Shown piece after piece: positions 26,960 through 34,992 of a DNA stretch of 64,000 nt. How positions within the stretch are numbered: position 1 is the stretch's first letter; each line of letters starts with the position of its first letter. The notes under the pieces were generated by a model. The model saw nothing but the letters and a program-made list of their open reading frames with translations. It searched no databases and was not told where the DNA came from. This stretch comes from Bradyrhizobium retamae (GTDB lineage Bacteria > Pseudomonadota > Alphaproteobacteria > Rhizobiales > Xanthobacteraceae): NCBI RefSeq assembly GCF_001440415.1, contig NZ_LLYA01000035.1, positions 1-64,000 of the forward strand, written 5' to 3'. The position numbers were made by a program, and so were the translations under genes.

Positions 26960-27401
26960 ATGTTTCCGATTTTTTCGGTTAGCGACGCCTTTAAAAGGTC
27001 AGTTGGCGAAATGCTGGAAAGTGCGGGCTACGGGCCGCATGAAACGGCATGGGACCGCGTCAAGCATCCTGGACGAGTTCGCGCCCAGCGGCCAACTGAT
27101 CCGAGATGTAGTCCAGCTGCTCTACCGTGAAGACCGATTCGCGCGCGACGAGCTTCATTTGCTTGGGCAGGATGCCCGATCCGACTCGCTGGCCAAAATA
27201 CCCGTCGCGGCAATTGTCGATCATGCAAGCCGAGTGGTCCCATCCTTGTCGGTCTTAGGAGCGTTGAAGAACCCTTCGATATTTTCGTATGAGCGAGAAA
27301 TCGGAGTGGCGCTTCAGCACGTGGGACCACTTGTGGGCAGGCAGGCGCATCGAAAAATCTGGCCTGAGTTAATTCATTGGATGCGCGGGCGCCAGCGGTG
27401 A
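26960..27401 (+). pseudogene. Collapsed PHA-synthase-like alpha/beta hydrolase (N- and C-terminal pieces, core deleted)
   Basis: In one frame 26960-27060 encodes MFPIFSVSDAFKRSVGEM followed by LESAGYGPHETAWDRV, which resembles the opening of PhaC-like alpha/beta hydrolases. The next frame, to 27401, encodes FAPSGQLIRDVVQLLYREDR, then ELHLLGQDARSD, PVAAIVDHASRVVPSLSVL, and IGVALQHVGPLVGRQAH ending KIWPELIHWM. This second part matches the C-terminal third of the same family, with the acid residue in the VDHASRVVP loop and the His in LQHVG. The middle, about 200 residues including the nucleophile Ser, is missing and the frames do not join. It is therefore a deletion remnant. The family identity is from my memory of its motifs. 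Confidence 0.5.
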
Positions 27402-27613
27402 CGCCGACCTAAGGGCAAATTGTCGATTGCCGCTGCTTCGACAGCGGACGTCGCTCAGGATCAACGTCAGGTCGGCTTGGTGCCAAGCCCGGAAATCGCG
27501 CCTGATCGCTCAAGATTGATAATTCTGTTCAGATGCCCCTTAACCCGTTTGGGCTAGTAATCGGCAAATAAGAGGCCCCCAACTGGGGCGGTCTTGCACT
27601 GGAAGGTACACTC

Positions 27614-27931
27614 ATGTTGGTTGCTGACCTTGTGTTCTGGCCAGCCGTCGCCTTTCTTGCCGGGTGCAATCTTTATTTTGGACCTAGCATCAGGAGCGCT
27701 CGCATGGCTATGCAGTGGCGGCTCGACGGCGAGCCTACTTGGTACGCACCCAATGCAGTGGGGCTTTGGGGCATCGTGGCGTTCGCCCTTTCAGTCCGAT
27801 TGCTGATTTGGGTCGCCTCAACTTACGCGCCGGAAAAGGTTCACGGCGCTGAAATAGGTTTGCTGCTGTTCTCAGTCATCGTGGCTGTGGTCCATGTGCT
27901 GACGTGTAGAAGAGCCGCGCGAGCAAACTAG
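27614..27931 (+). CDS. Small integral membrane protein, 105 residues
   Basis: The product begins MLVADLVFWPAVAFLAGCNLYFG (first hydrophobic segment). It continues with a polar loop (SIRSARMAMQWRLDGEPTWY) and two more hydrophobic segments (LWGIVAFALSVRLLIWVAS and IGLLLFSVIVAVVHVLT). About three membrane passes are expected. No family is recognised. A short GCCCC-N5-GGGGC hairpin lies 25 bases before the start. The gene is isolated between the pseudogene and the catabolic block. Confidence 0.6.
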   Translation: MLVADLVFWPAVAFLAGCNLYFGPSIRSARMAMQWRLDGEPTWYAPNAVGLWGIVAFALSVRLLIWVASTYAPEKVHGAEIGLLLFSVIVAVVHVLTCRRAARAN

Positions 27932-28127
27932 GCATCGCTCAATTCTAGCCCGCGATGCCCATGACGGGATGGGGCAGCCTCAGATGTTATTCAACTCGAA
28001 TGTCCGTTCCGGTCATTCGCGTCGATTTTGGCGATCCCAACATGTCCGGTCAGTGCGCGATCTCAGCAATTCCGGGTGTCCGGCTTTATCGGTTGAAGGT
28101 ATCGGTTTGGGCGTGAAAACGCTACGC

Positions 28128-28721
28128 TCATCGTTGCCCGTCGTGCACTGAGATCGCATCGACCGAGAGCCCGCCGATGCGCGCGTGCGTTCGGCCGCCA
28201 GTTGCCATGACGAGCCCGAACACGATCTCGTCGCGCCGCGGCGCGTCCCAGATCGTCATCTCGGCGGTGCCGAAATGGCTGCGGACGTAAGCCGCCTCGA
28301 TATGGCCGAGCGGGACCATCAGCCGCGTGCCAATCGCGCCGACGGTCTTGGCGGCGGGCACGATCGCCTTGGCCTGCGCGATCACTTCGCGGATCGCAGC
28401 GCCACCCGCCTCATGCCAAACCGCGCCGTGCTCAAGCTCGCCGTCGCCTCCGACGATCGCACCCTTGCCATAGGCTTCGACAACATCCTTGCCGCCCAAC
28501 CGCTCGCACAACGTCCGCGCCAGTTGCCGGCCGAGATCGCGCAGGCCGGCCTGAAACGGCATCAGGTCCGGCTCGTAGCGGCCGGCATGGGGATTGTTGA
28601 TCACGGCAAGCGCGGTGCCGATCAATAGCGGCCGTGTCCGGCGCGGCCCGCGCTCGTGCCAGACTTCTTCGATCGAGACTTGCGTCTTCCTGATGTCGTA
28701 GACCGTCCCTTGGGCCATCAC
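28128..28721 (-). CDS. Amino-acid-synthesis family protein (PF06684-like)
   Basis: The 197-residue protein starts MMAQGTVYDIRKTQVSIEEV and shows the family features: LLIGTALAVINNPHAGRYEPDL in parts (ALAVINNPHAGRY), YGKGAIVGGDGELEHGAVWH and RDEIVFGLVMATGGRTHAR. The biochemical function of this family is not settled despite its name. Its start overlaps the stop of the FAH-family gene by four bases. The pair is thus one operon, and this protein probably works on a product of the same degradation pathway. Confidence 0.85.
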   Translation of the reverse strand: MMAQGTVYDIRKTQVSIEEVWHERGPRRTRPLLIGTALAVINNPHAGRYEPDLMPFQAGLRDLGRQLARTLCERLGGKDVVEAYGKGAIVGGDGELEHGAVWHEAGGAAIREVIAQAKAIVPAAKTVGAIGTRLMVPLGHIEAAYVRSHFGTAEMTIWDAPRRDEIVFGLVMATGGRTHARIGGLSVDAISVHDGQR

Positions 28722-29584
28722 TGCGCGGCCTCATCGATCACGGGGTTACGCAGCACGCCGATCTTCTCCACCTCGACCTCGACGACGTCGCCGGGCACCA
28801 GGAACATCGGCGGCTTGCGCGTAAAACCGACACCGGCCGGGGTACCGGTGGCGATGACATCGCCTGGCATCAGATCGAAGATCTCGGAGGCGTAGTTGAT
28901 CAGCCGTGGAATCGAGAAGATCAGAAACGAGGTGTCGGACTTCTGTACCGTCTTGCCGTTGATACGGGTCTCGAGCTTCAGCTTGGTCGGATCGGGCAAT
29001 TCGTCCGTCGTCACCATCCACGGCCCGAACGGCCCGGTGCCGACGAAATTCTTGCCGGCCGCGATCTGTTGGGCGTGCATCTGATAGTCGCGGACGCTGA
29101 CGTCGTTATAAATCGAATAGCCGGCGACATAGGCCATGGCGTCGGCCTCCGAGATATAGCGGCCGGGCTTGCCGATGATGACGGCGAGTTCGCCCTCCCA
29201 ATCGAGATGCGTCGACACTTTCGGCCGGATCACCGGCGCGTCATGCCCGACCTGGGAACGCCAAACGCGCAGGAAGATCGGCGGAAACGCCGTGATCTCG
29301 CGCTTCATGCCGTGGGCCACCGCCTCCTGGTGGTGGTCGAGATAATTGCGCACGGCGCAGACGATCTTTTCGGGTCGCGGGATCACCGGAAGGTATTTGA
29401 CGTCGGCGAGCTTCAGGTCGGGCTTGTGGCCGGCCACGAGACGATCGCGCTTCTCGAAATCGGGGCTCGCGATGAAGTCCTGCAGCGTGGCGTGGGGCAG
29501 CTTGCTGCCGAGGTCGACCACGCCATCGCCGACGATCGCTCCCCAGGTCTCCCTGCCATTGTTCAGAAATGAAAGCAGCCGCAT
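28718..29584 (-). CDS. Fumarylacetoacetate hydrolase family protein
   Basis: Members hydrolyse or decarboxylate 2-oxo acids late in aromatic degradation. From ATG 29584 the protein is 288 residues: MRLLSFLNNGRETWGAIVGD, KIVCAVRNYLDHHQEAVAHG, the metal-ligand region HLDWEGELAVIIGKPGRYIS in parts (DWEGELAVIIGK), YNDVSVRDYQMH, KNFVGTGPFGPW and the closing PGDVIATGTPAGVGF. The Glu-x-Glu and Asp ligands for Mg are present. The substrate could be an oxopentenoate or oxaloacetate-like acid. A palindrome ATTTTCGAAAAT lies 62 bases upstream, matching the one beside the GntR gene. Confidence 0.92.
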   Translation of the reverse strand: MRLLSFLNNGRETWGAIVGDGVVDLGSKLPHATLQDFIASPDFEKRDRLVAGHKPDLKLADVKYLPVIPRPEKIVCAVRNYLDHHQEAVAHGMKREITAFPPIFLRVWRSQVGHDAPVIRPKVSTHLDWEGELAVIIGKPGRYISEADAMAYVAGYSIYNDVSVRDYQMHAQQIAAGKNFVGTGPFGPWMVTTDELPDPTKLKLETRINGKTVQKSDTSFLIFSIPRLINYASEIFDLMPGDVIATGTPAGVGFTRKPPMFLVPGDVVEVEVEKIGVLRNPVIDEAAQ

Positions 29585-29645
29585 GGGACGTCTATCCTTC
29601 TCGGTTGGGACGGGCTGATTGATTGGAATTTCGTCAGGAGCGACT

Positions 29646-29657
29646 ATTTTCGAAAAT
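29646..29657. promoter_or_regulatory. Candidate GntR operator before the FAH operon
   Basis: ATTTTCGAAAAT is a perfect 12-bp palindrome, 62 bases before the FAH-family start. The same core is the centre of the 22-bp palindrome at 30517-30538. Confidence 0.7.
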
Positions 29658-29744
29658 CTTGCCGAACGCAACCAAAATCCGCTGCCGGGGCGGCATCCAC
29701 CGAGCACTTTTATGAGAAAGGCGTCCGCTGCCGGCCGCAGGCGA

Positions 29745-30446
29745 TCAGCCGGCGCTGATCACGCCGGAAGCGTATTTTGCGACATTGTTGGAGGTGGTCT
29801 GGATGTGGCTGGCGATCAGATTGCACGCCTGATCGGCGTTGCGCCCGATCGCGGCCTGCATCAGCGCGCGATGCTCGCCGGCCTTGTCGCGCGGGTGCGG
29901 CCGGAACATGGCCGACAGATTGCGGTAGCGCTCGGCGCGGTCGAACAGCGAGTTTCGCACGGCAAGCAGCGTCGGCGATCCCGATGCCGAGACCAGCGCC
30001 TCATGGAACTGGCGGTGCGCCGCCTTCCATTCGGTATTGCTTGCATAATCTTCCGGGGCCCGCTCCTCGATCCTGGCGAGCCGGTGAAGTGACGAGATAA
30101 CCCTTATTTCCCAGTCGTCGTCGCCCTTTTCGATCGAGCGTCGCATCAGATCGACCTCGATCAGGATGCGGGCATGCGTCAGGTCGTGCAGGTCCTCGAG
30201 CGTCACCGGCGCGACCTTGTAGCCACGCTGCTCCTCGGCGACGACGAGCCCCTCCGCCGCCAGCAACGTCAAGGCTTCGCGCAGCGTCGTGAAGCTCGCG
30301 CCGAACGACAGGCGCAGCGCATCGAACTTCAGCGATTCATTCGGCTTGAGCTGGCAGGTGACGATCTCGTTTCGCAGCCGGTGTGCGATGTCGGAGGCGA
30401 GCGTCTTGCCGAATTCCTTGCGCGCCTTGAGGGCTGTCGTCGTCAT
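29745..30446 (-). CDS. GntR/FCD-type transcriptional regulator
   Basis: The 233-residue protein has an N-terminal winged helix (LASDIAHRLRNEIVTCQLKP, then FGASFTTLREALTLLAAEGLV) and a helical FCD effector domain (LHDLTHARILIEVDLMRRSIE, AHRQFHEALVSASGSP, EHRALMQAAIGRNADQACNLI). FCD members bind small carboxylic acids and usually repress catabolic genes. It lies between the leftward FAH operon and the rightward oxidoreductase-dioxygenase unit. The two matching palindromes make it the probable regulator of both. Confidence 0.93.
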   Translation of the reverse strand: MTTTALKARKEFGKTLASDIAHRLRNEIVTCQLKPNESLKFDALRLSFGASFTTLREALTLLAAEGLVVAEEQRGYKVAPVTLEDLHDLTHARILIEVDLMRRSIEKGDDDWEIRVISSLHRLARIEERAPEDYASNTEWKAAHRQFHEALVSASGSPTLLAVRNSLFDRAERYRNLSAMFRPHPRDKAGEHRALMQAAIGRNADQACNLIASHIQTTSNNVAKYASGVISAG

Positions 30447-30516
30447 TGATTCTCTCGCGACCCCGGAGCCGCGATCCTAGCCAAAAAGAATCCCGTTGCA
30501 ATGATTTTCGCAATGA

Positions 30517-30538
30517 TACATATTTTCGAAAATATGTA
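30517..30538. promoter_or_regulatory. Perfect 22-bp palindrome, candidate GntR operator
   Basis: TACATATTTTC is followed directly by its own reverse complement, GAAAATATGTA, with no spacer. It lies between the divergent GntR and oxidoreductase starts. An extra GATTTTCGC half-site is at 30503-30511. Confidence 0.8.
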
Positions 30539-30557
30539 AAATGGGGAGCACACTCGG

Positions 30558-31553
30558 ATGAAGGCTGTACTGGTGCATCGCCCTGGAGGCCCGGAGGCGC
30601 TCGACTATGTCGACGTGCCGATGCCGGCGCTGGGCGAGCGGGACGTTCTGATCCGCGCCCAAGCCTTCGGCGTGGGCCAGCCTGACAAACTGATCCGCAG
30701 CGGCGTCTACAAATGGATGCCGCCGCTGCCGGCCAATCCTGGCAATGATGTCGCCGGAATCCTGGAAGCCGCGGGTGCGCAGGTGAGCGGCCTTGTCGTC
30801 GGCCAGCGGGTGCTCCTGAGCGCGCGCGACCTTACCCAGCGCGGCGGCTGCTACGCCGAATATGTCGCAGCGCCGGCCGACGCGGTGCACGCGTTGCCTG
30901 ATAATGTCGCGTTCGAGGACGCGGTGTGCCTGCCGAACTACCAGGTTGCCTGGGCGCTGCTGCACAATTGCGGCTCCGCTACGCCGCCCCACTCGGCCCT
31001 CGTCATCGGCGCGGCCGGCGGGGTCGGGACGTCGCTGGTGCAACTCGCAAAACTCGCCGGGATGAAGGTGATCGGCACCGTCTCCACGCCGGAGAAGGCC
31101 GCCTTCGCGCGAAAGATGGGCGCGGACGAGATCATCTATTATCGCGACGAGGACGTGGTCGCCCGCACCCGCGCGCTGACCGGCGGACACGGCGTTAGTC
31201 TCGTCCTCGATCACGTCTGCGGCCCCGAATTCTATTCCTATTTCGGCGCGCTCGACAAATGGGGCACCATCGTCTCCTACAACGCGTTTGCCGGACTGCC
31301 GACGGAAAACTTGATGGGCGAGATGCGGAAATACCTCGACATCTGCCCGGCGATCCGCTGCTTCTCCTTCCACATCTACGATAACGACCGCGAAGGCCGG
31401 CGCGACATCATGCGAAAGGTGATCGGCTATCTCGCAGAGCGCGCCATTCGCCCGTCGATCTCTAGGCGCTTCAAGCTCTCCGAAGTTCGCGCCGCGCATG
31501 AACTGCTCGATTCCGGTGCGGCGTTCGGCAAGATCGTGATGACCCCGGATTGA
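30558..31553 (+). CDS. Zinc-free quinone-oxidoreductase-like MDR enzyme
   Basis: The 331-residue protein is a medium-chain dehydrogenase/reductase. MKAVLVHRPGGPEALDYVDV opens the GroES-like domain, GVGQPDKLIRSGVYKW follows, and the nucleotide-binding motif is ALVIGAAGGVGTSLVQLAK. The catalytic-zinc Cys/His set of alcohol dehydrogenases is absent, as in NADPH:quinone oxidoreductases. It is likely to reduce an enone or quinone in the pathway. The upstream 22-bp palindrome suggests GntR control. The dioxygenase gene follows after 51 bases. Confidence 0.88.
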   Translation: MKAVLVHRPGGPEALDYVDVPMPALGERDVLIRAQAFGVGQPDKLIRSGVYKWMPPLPANPGNDVAGILEAAGAQVSGLVVGQRVLLSARDLTQRGGCYAEYVAAPADAVHALPDNVAFEDAVCLPNYQVAWALLHNCGSATPPHSALVIGAAGGVGTSLVQLAKLAGMKVIGTVSTPEKAAFARKMGADEIIYYRDEDVVARTRALTGGHGVSLVLDHVCGPEFYSYFGALDKWGTIVSYNAFAGLPTENLMGEMRKYLDICPAIRCFSFHIYDNDREGRRDIMRKVIGYLAERAIRPSISRRFKLSEVRAAHELLDSGAAFGKIVMTPD

Positions 31554-31604
31554 GCTGATGCCCGCACAGCCCAAACATTCTGCCTGAATTCAGGAGGTCA
31601 CGAG

Positions 31605-32513
31605 ATGATCAAGGTCAAGCGGCTGCGACACGTCACTTTCACCAGTCCGAACATCGAGGCGCAGCTCGACTATTACCAGTCCATCATCGGGCTCGGCGTC
31701 ATCCAGCGCAGCGACGGCCGGATCCTGCTCGGCACCGAGTCCGAGGAGCTGACGCTGGTTCTCGAACGCGGCGCGGCCTCGCAATTGACTTCCATCGCCT
31801 ATGAAGTTGCGCCCAACCTCGATCCGGCCGACCTGCAGAAATCGCTGGCAAGCCTCGGCATCAAATCGGAGATCAGGAGCGACACGGCGCCGGGAACAGC
31901 GAAGGCACTCGTCTTCGACGATCCGGACGGACACCGGATCGAATTGTTTTCCCGATGGGAGTTCTGCAAGGCCGTCGAGCCGATCCGTGGCCTTGCCGTC
32001 GCCAAGCTCGGCCACGTCGCGCTCCATACGCCCGATCCCGGGCGAACCGCCAAATTCTTCGGCGATGTTCTCGGCTTCCGCGTCTCCGACCGCATCGAGG
32101 AAAATTTCGTCTTCCTGCGCTGCGGCCCGGAACATCACGCGATGAATTTTGCCCGGGGCACCGACGGCCGTCTGCATCACCTCGCCTTCGAGCTGCGCGA
32201 CGCCTCGCACATGCACCAGGCCTGCGACCTGCTCGGCCGCAACAAGTTTCAGATTCTCTGGGGACCGGTGCGGCATGGACCCGGCCACAACGTGGCGGTC
32301 TACCATTACAACCCCGACGGCTACCTGATCGAGCTCTATTACAGCATGGATCTGATGCTCGACGAAGAGCTCGGCTATTTCGAGCCGCGTCCCTGGCACC
32401 ACGATCGTCCGCAGCGGCCGAAGACCTGGATCGGGTTGCCGCGCGACGTCTGGGGCGTCGGCCCGGCCAAGGAAGCAACCGAATTTTCTCCGGAGATGCG
32501 CGGCGTGAAGTAA
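31605..32513 (+). CDS. Type I extradiol ring-cleavage dioxygenase (two VOC domains)
   Basis: This enzyme class opens catechol-type rings next to the diol using Fe(II) and oxygen. The 302-residue protein has two VOC modules. The N-terminal one (LRHVTFTSPNIEAQLDYYQS) lacks a full metal site. The C-terminal one has His in LGHVALHTPDPGRTAKFF, His in LHHLAFELRDASHM and Glu in GYLIELYYSMD, the 2-His-1-carboxylate triad. The tail is EPRPWHHDRPQRPKTW. A strong ribosome site AGGAGGTCACGAG precedes ATG 31605. Its ring product could be handled by the FAH-family hydrolase across the promoter region. Confidence 0.88.
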   Translation: MIKVKRLRHVTFTSPNIEAQLDYYQSIIGLGVIQRSDGRILLGTESEELTLVLERGAASQLTSIAYEVAPNLDPADLQKSLASLGIKSEIRSDTAPGTAKALVFDDPDGHRIELFSRWEFCKAVEPIRGLAVAKLGHVALHTPDPGRTAKFFGDVLGFRVSDRIEENFVFLRCGPEHHAMNFARGTDGRLHHLAFELRDASHMHQACDLLGRNKFQILWGPVRHGPGHNVAVYHYNPDGYLIELYYSMDLMLDEELGYFEPRPWHHDRPQRPKTWIGLPRDVWGVGPAKEATEFSPEMRGVK

Positions 32514-32577
32514 TCGCACGCGCCGCCACCAGCCGGAACAGACATTCAAAAAGCAAAACACCAGGGGTGAAACACAA

Positions 32578-33588
32578 ATGGCTCGATCGTTGAACGTCCT
32601 GCGCGGACGGTTGCTTGCTCTGCGCTGCTGCATCGCTGCCGCAGCGCTTAGCCTCACCTGCCTGGCGCCTTCCATTGTCGCCGCGCAAACCTACCCCAAC
32701 CGGCCGATTCGGCTGCTGCACGGCTTTGCGGCGGGCGGCGCCGCCGACACCATGGCGCGCATCGTCTCGGACGGGCTTTCCAAGCGCCTGGGACAGCCGG
32801 TGGTGGTGGAAGCCAAGCCAGGCGCCGGCGGCAATCTCGCTGCGGACGCCGTCGCCAAATCCGCGCCTGATGGCTACACGATCGGCCTCGTCACGGGCGC
32901 ACATGCGATCTCGGGCGCGCTGTATAAGCAGCTCGCCTATAGCCCGATCGACAGTTTCGATACGTTGTCGACGATGGTCTACTACGCGCTGGTGATCGCG
33001 GTTCGCGCCGACCATCAAGCCAAGACGCTGGCGGACCTGATTGCGATGGCGAAAGCCAAGCCCGATGCCCTGAGCTACGGCTCCGTCGGTTTCGGCAGCA
33101 CGCATCATCTCGCGGGCGAGCTGTTGAACGTCACCGCCGGCACCAAGATGGTGCACGTCCCCTATCGCGGTGACTCACTAACCGTCACCTCCCTGCTCGC
33201 CGGAGACGTTCCCGTGATCGTCGGGACCACCGTGCTGCTCGCAGGCCAGATCGAAAGCGGCGCCATTCGCGGCCTCGCCGTCACCTCGCCCGCGCGCACC
33301 AAATTGCTTCCGAACGTGCCTTCCGTTCAGGAAGCGGGCGTCAAGGACTTCGACGTCCGCACCTGGGCCGGGCTGGTGGCTCCAAAGGGCACGCCGCCCG
33401 ATATCGTGAAGCGGCTGAACACGGAGATTCAGTCGATGCTGGCCGACCCCGCAACGAAGACGGCGCTGGAGACGGCAACCGGCGGCGAGGTCCGCGGCAG
33501 CACGCCGGAGCAAATGCGCGCGCTGATCACGTCGGAGATCGAAAAGTGGTCGAAGGTGATCAACGACGCAGGCATTCCGCGTATCTGA
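32578..33588 (+). CDS. Bug/TctC-type tricarboxylate-transport binding protein (copy 1)
   Basis: Bug proteins are periplasmic carboxylate-binding proteins for TTT transporters or sensing. The 336-residue product has a signal peptide (about residues 1-37, ending VAAQ), then YPNRPIRLLHGFAAGGAADT, VVVEAKPGAGGNLAADAVAKS, the AGDVPVIVGTTVLL loop and TWAGLVAPKGTPPDIV. Membrane subunits tctA/tctB are not nearby, as is common for this expanded family in Bradyrhizobium. It follows the dioxygenase after 64 bases, so it may bring in the pathway substrate. A second copy is at 34993-35970. Confidence 0.93.
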   Translation: MARSLNVLRGRLLALRCCIAAAALSLTCLAPSIVAAQTYPNRPIRLLHGFAAGGAADTMARIVSDGLSKRLGQPVVVEAKPGAGGNLAADAVAKSAPDGYTIGLVTGAHAISGALYKQLAYSPIDSFDTLSTMVYYALVIAVRADHQAKTLADLIAMAKAKPDALSYGSVGFGSTHHLAGELLNVTAGTKMVHVPYRGDSLTVTSLLAGDVPVIVGTTVLLAGQIESGAIRGLAVTSPARTKLLPNVPSVQEAGVKDFDVRTWAGLVAPKGTPPDIVKRLNTEIQSMLADPATKTALETATGGEVRGSTPEQMRALITSEIEKWSKVINDAGIPRI

Positions 33589-33905
33589 GGGGGTTGCTGC
33601 GGGGTTGGCGGAAAGCTCTAGGCGCACCGCGCTGCGACGAGACTGTCGTCACCCGCCTTGTGCGCAATTGCGCACTGGGGCGGGTGATCCAGTATTTCAG
33701 AGACGTTCGCGGTCAATCGAGAAGCCGCGGCGTACTGGATACCCCGCTTTCGCGGGGTGTGACAGCGGGGGTGCTTCGCGCAGCGCCGTCGCAATTTCCC
33801 AGCGCTAAAGAAGGAACAAGCGCAAACTGATGCGCAAGGCATTGTAGCATTGCGCGCGCAGGACTTGTCGCGCGGCGGAATTTTCGCCCTACTCGCCTCG
33901 CGACC
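33589..33905. other. Intergenic region occupied by palindromic repeats
   Basis: The left two-thirds is the repeat at 33646-33762. No gene is supported here. The right third must hold the promoter of the EamA gene starting at 33906. Confidence 0.5.
33646..33762. repeat. Composite palindromic repeat with GCGCAATTGCGC core
   Basis: CACCCGCC and GGCGGGTG flank the palindrome GTGCGCAATTGCGCAC (33660-33675). Beyond it, ATCCAGTA is mirrored by TACTGGAT, and CCCCGCTTTCGCGGGG forms a further hairpin. The AATTGCGC core is shared with 3471-3590. Confidence 0.75.
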
Positions 33906-34841
33906 ATGACCAAACCTGCACCAGCGCCGCCTGCCTTCCATCCGGTCCGGTGGCTGACCAACCAGCCTTACCTGCTGCTGAGCCTGACTTCGCTGTTCTG
34001 GGCCGGCAACATCGTGCTCGCGCGCCATGTGGCCGGGCACGTACCGCCGTTGACGCTGTCCTGCGTCCGCTGGATCGGCACCTTTCTGATCCTGCTGCCG
34101 TTCGCCTGGCCGCATCTGAAGCGGGACTGGCCGGTGCTGCGCGCGCATCTGCCGATGATGCTGTTCCTGTCGCTGGTCGGTTTCGCCTACAACAATGCGA
34201 TCTCCTACTGGGCGCTGCAATATACCGAGGCGCTGAACGCGCTATTGATCCAGTCGGCGGGGCCGTTGTTTGTCGCGCTGTGGTCGCTGGCGCTGTTCGG
34301 CATCCGCCTGACCGGCGCGCAGCTTGCCGGCATCACCATCTCGCTCGCCGGCGTGCTGACCATCATTTTGCGCGGCGATTTCGGCGCGCTCGCCAACATC
34401 AGCTTCAACCGCGGCGACCTGATGTTTGCGAGCTCGCTCGTGTCGTTCGGATTGTATTCGGCGCTGATCCCGCGCCGCCCGGTGACGCACGCGCTATCGC
34501 TGATTTCATTCACCACCTGCTGCGGCGCGCTGATGCTGGTGCCGTTCGCGATCTGGGAATTCTCGACCGGCGCGACGTTGAAATTCGACATGATATCGAT
34601 GGCGACGCTGGGCTATGCCGTGATCTTTCCCTCGACGCTGGCGTACCTGTTCTTCAACCGCGGGCTGGCGCTGATCGGGCCCAATCGTGCAGCGCCATTC
34701 TTCCACCTGGTGCCGGTGTTCGGCTCAGCGATGGCGATCCTCTTGCTCGGCGAACAGTTGCGGTTATTCCACCTGGTGGGCTATGCGCTGGTGCTGGCCG
34801 GCGTGGTGATCGCTTCAAGGCGGGCTTCGGCGAAGGCATGA
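33906..34841 (+). CDS. EamA/DMT-superfamily permease (paralogue 2)
   Basis: The 311-residue protein has two EamA repeats and about ten membrane helices: SLTSLFWAGNIVLARHVAGH opens the first, DLMFASSLVSFGLYSALI the second, and NRGLALIGPNRAAPFFHLVP is near the end. It aligns along its length with the protein at 20918-21844, sharing NQPYLLLS, the PPLTLS...RW turn and the NRAAPFFH motif. They are paralogues 12 kb apart. The substrate is unknown. Its position between two Bug genes may mean efflux of a carboxylate-related compound, which is inference only. Confidence 0.9.
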   Translation: MTKPAPAPPAFHPVRWLTNQPYLLLSLTSLFWAGNIVLARHVAGHVPPLTLSCVRWIGTFLILLPFAWPHLKRDWPVLRAHLPMMLFLSLVGFAYNNAISYWALQYTEALNALLIQSAGPLFVALWSLALFGIRLTGAQLAGITISLAGVLTIILRGDFGALANISFNRGDLMFASSLVSFGLYSALIPRRPVTHALSLISFTTCCGALMLVPFAIWEFSTGATLKFDMISMATLGYAVIFPSTLAYLFFNRGLALIGPNRAAPFFHLVPVFGSAMAILLLGEQLRLFHLVGYALVLAGVVIASRRASAKA

Positions 34842-34992
34842 GAGCTTGCGCGTCCCGGACGCGGTGCAGCGCGTCAGCGCTGCTACCGGGGGCGCGGCAC
34901 ATGGCGTGGCGTCCTGCGGGCTTCCACTTTGTCCCTCGGCAGGCTAGCTTGCCGGCCATTTCAACAGAAGAACAAACCGAGGAAACAACTAT

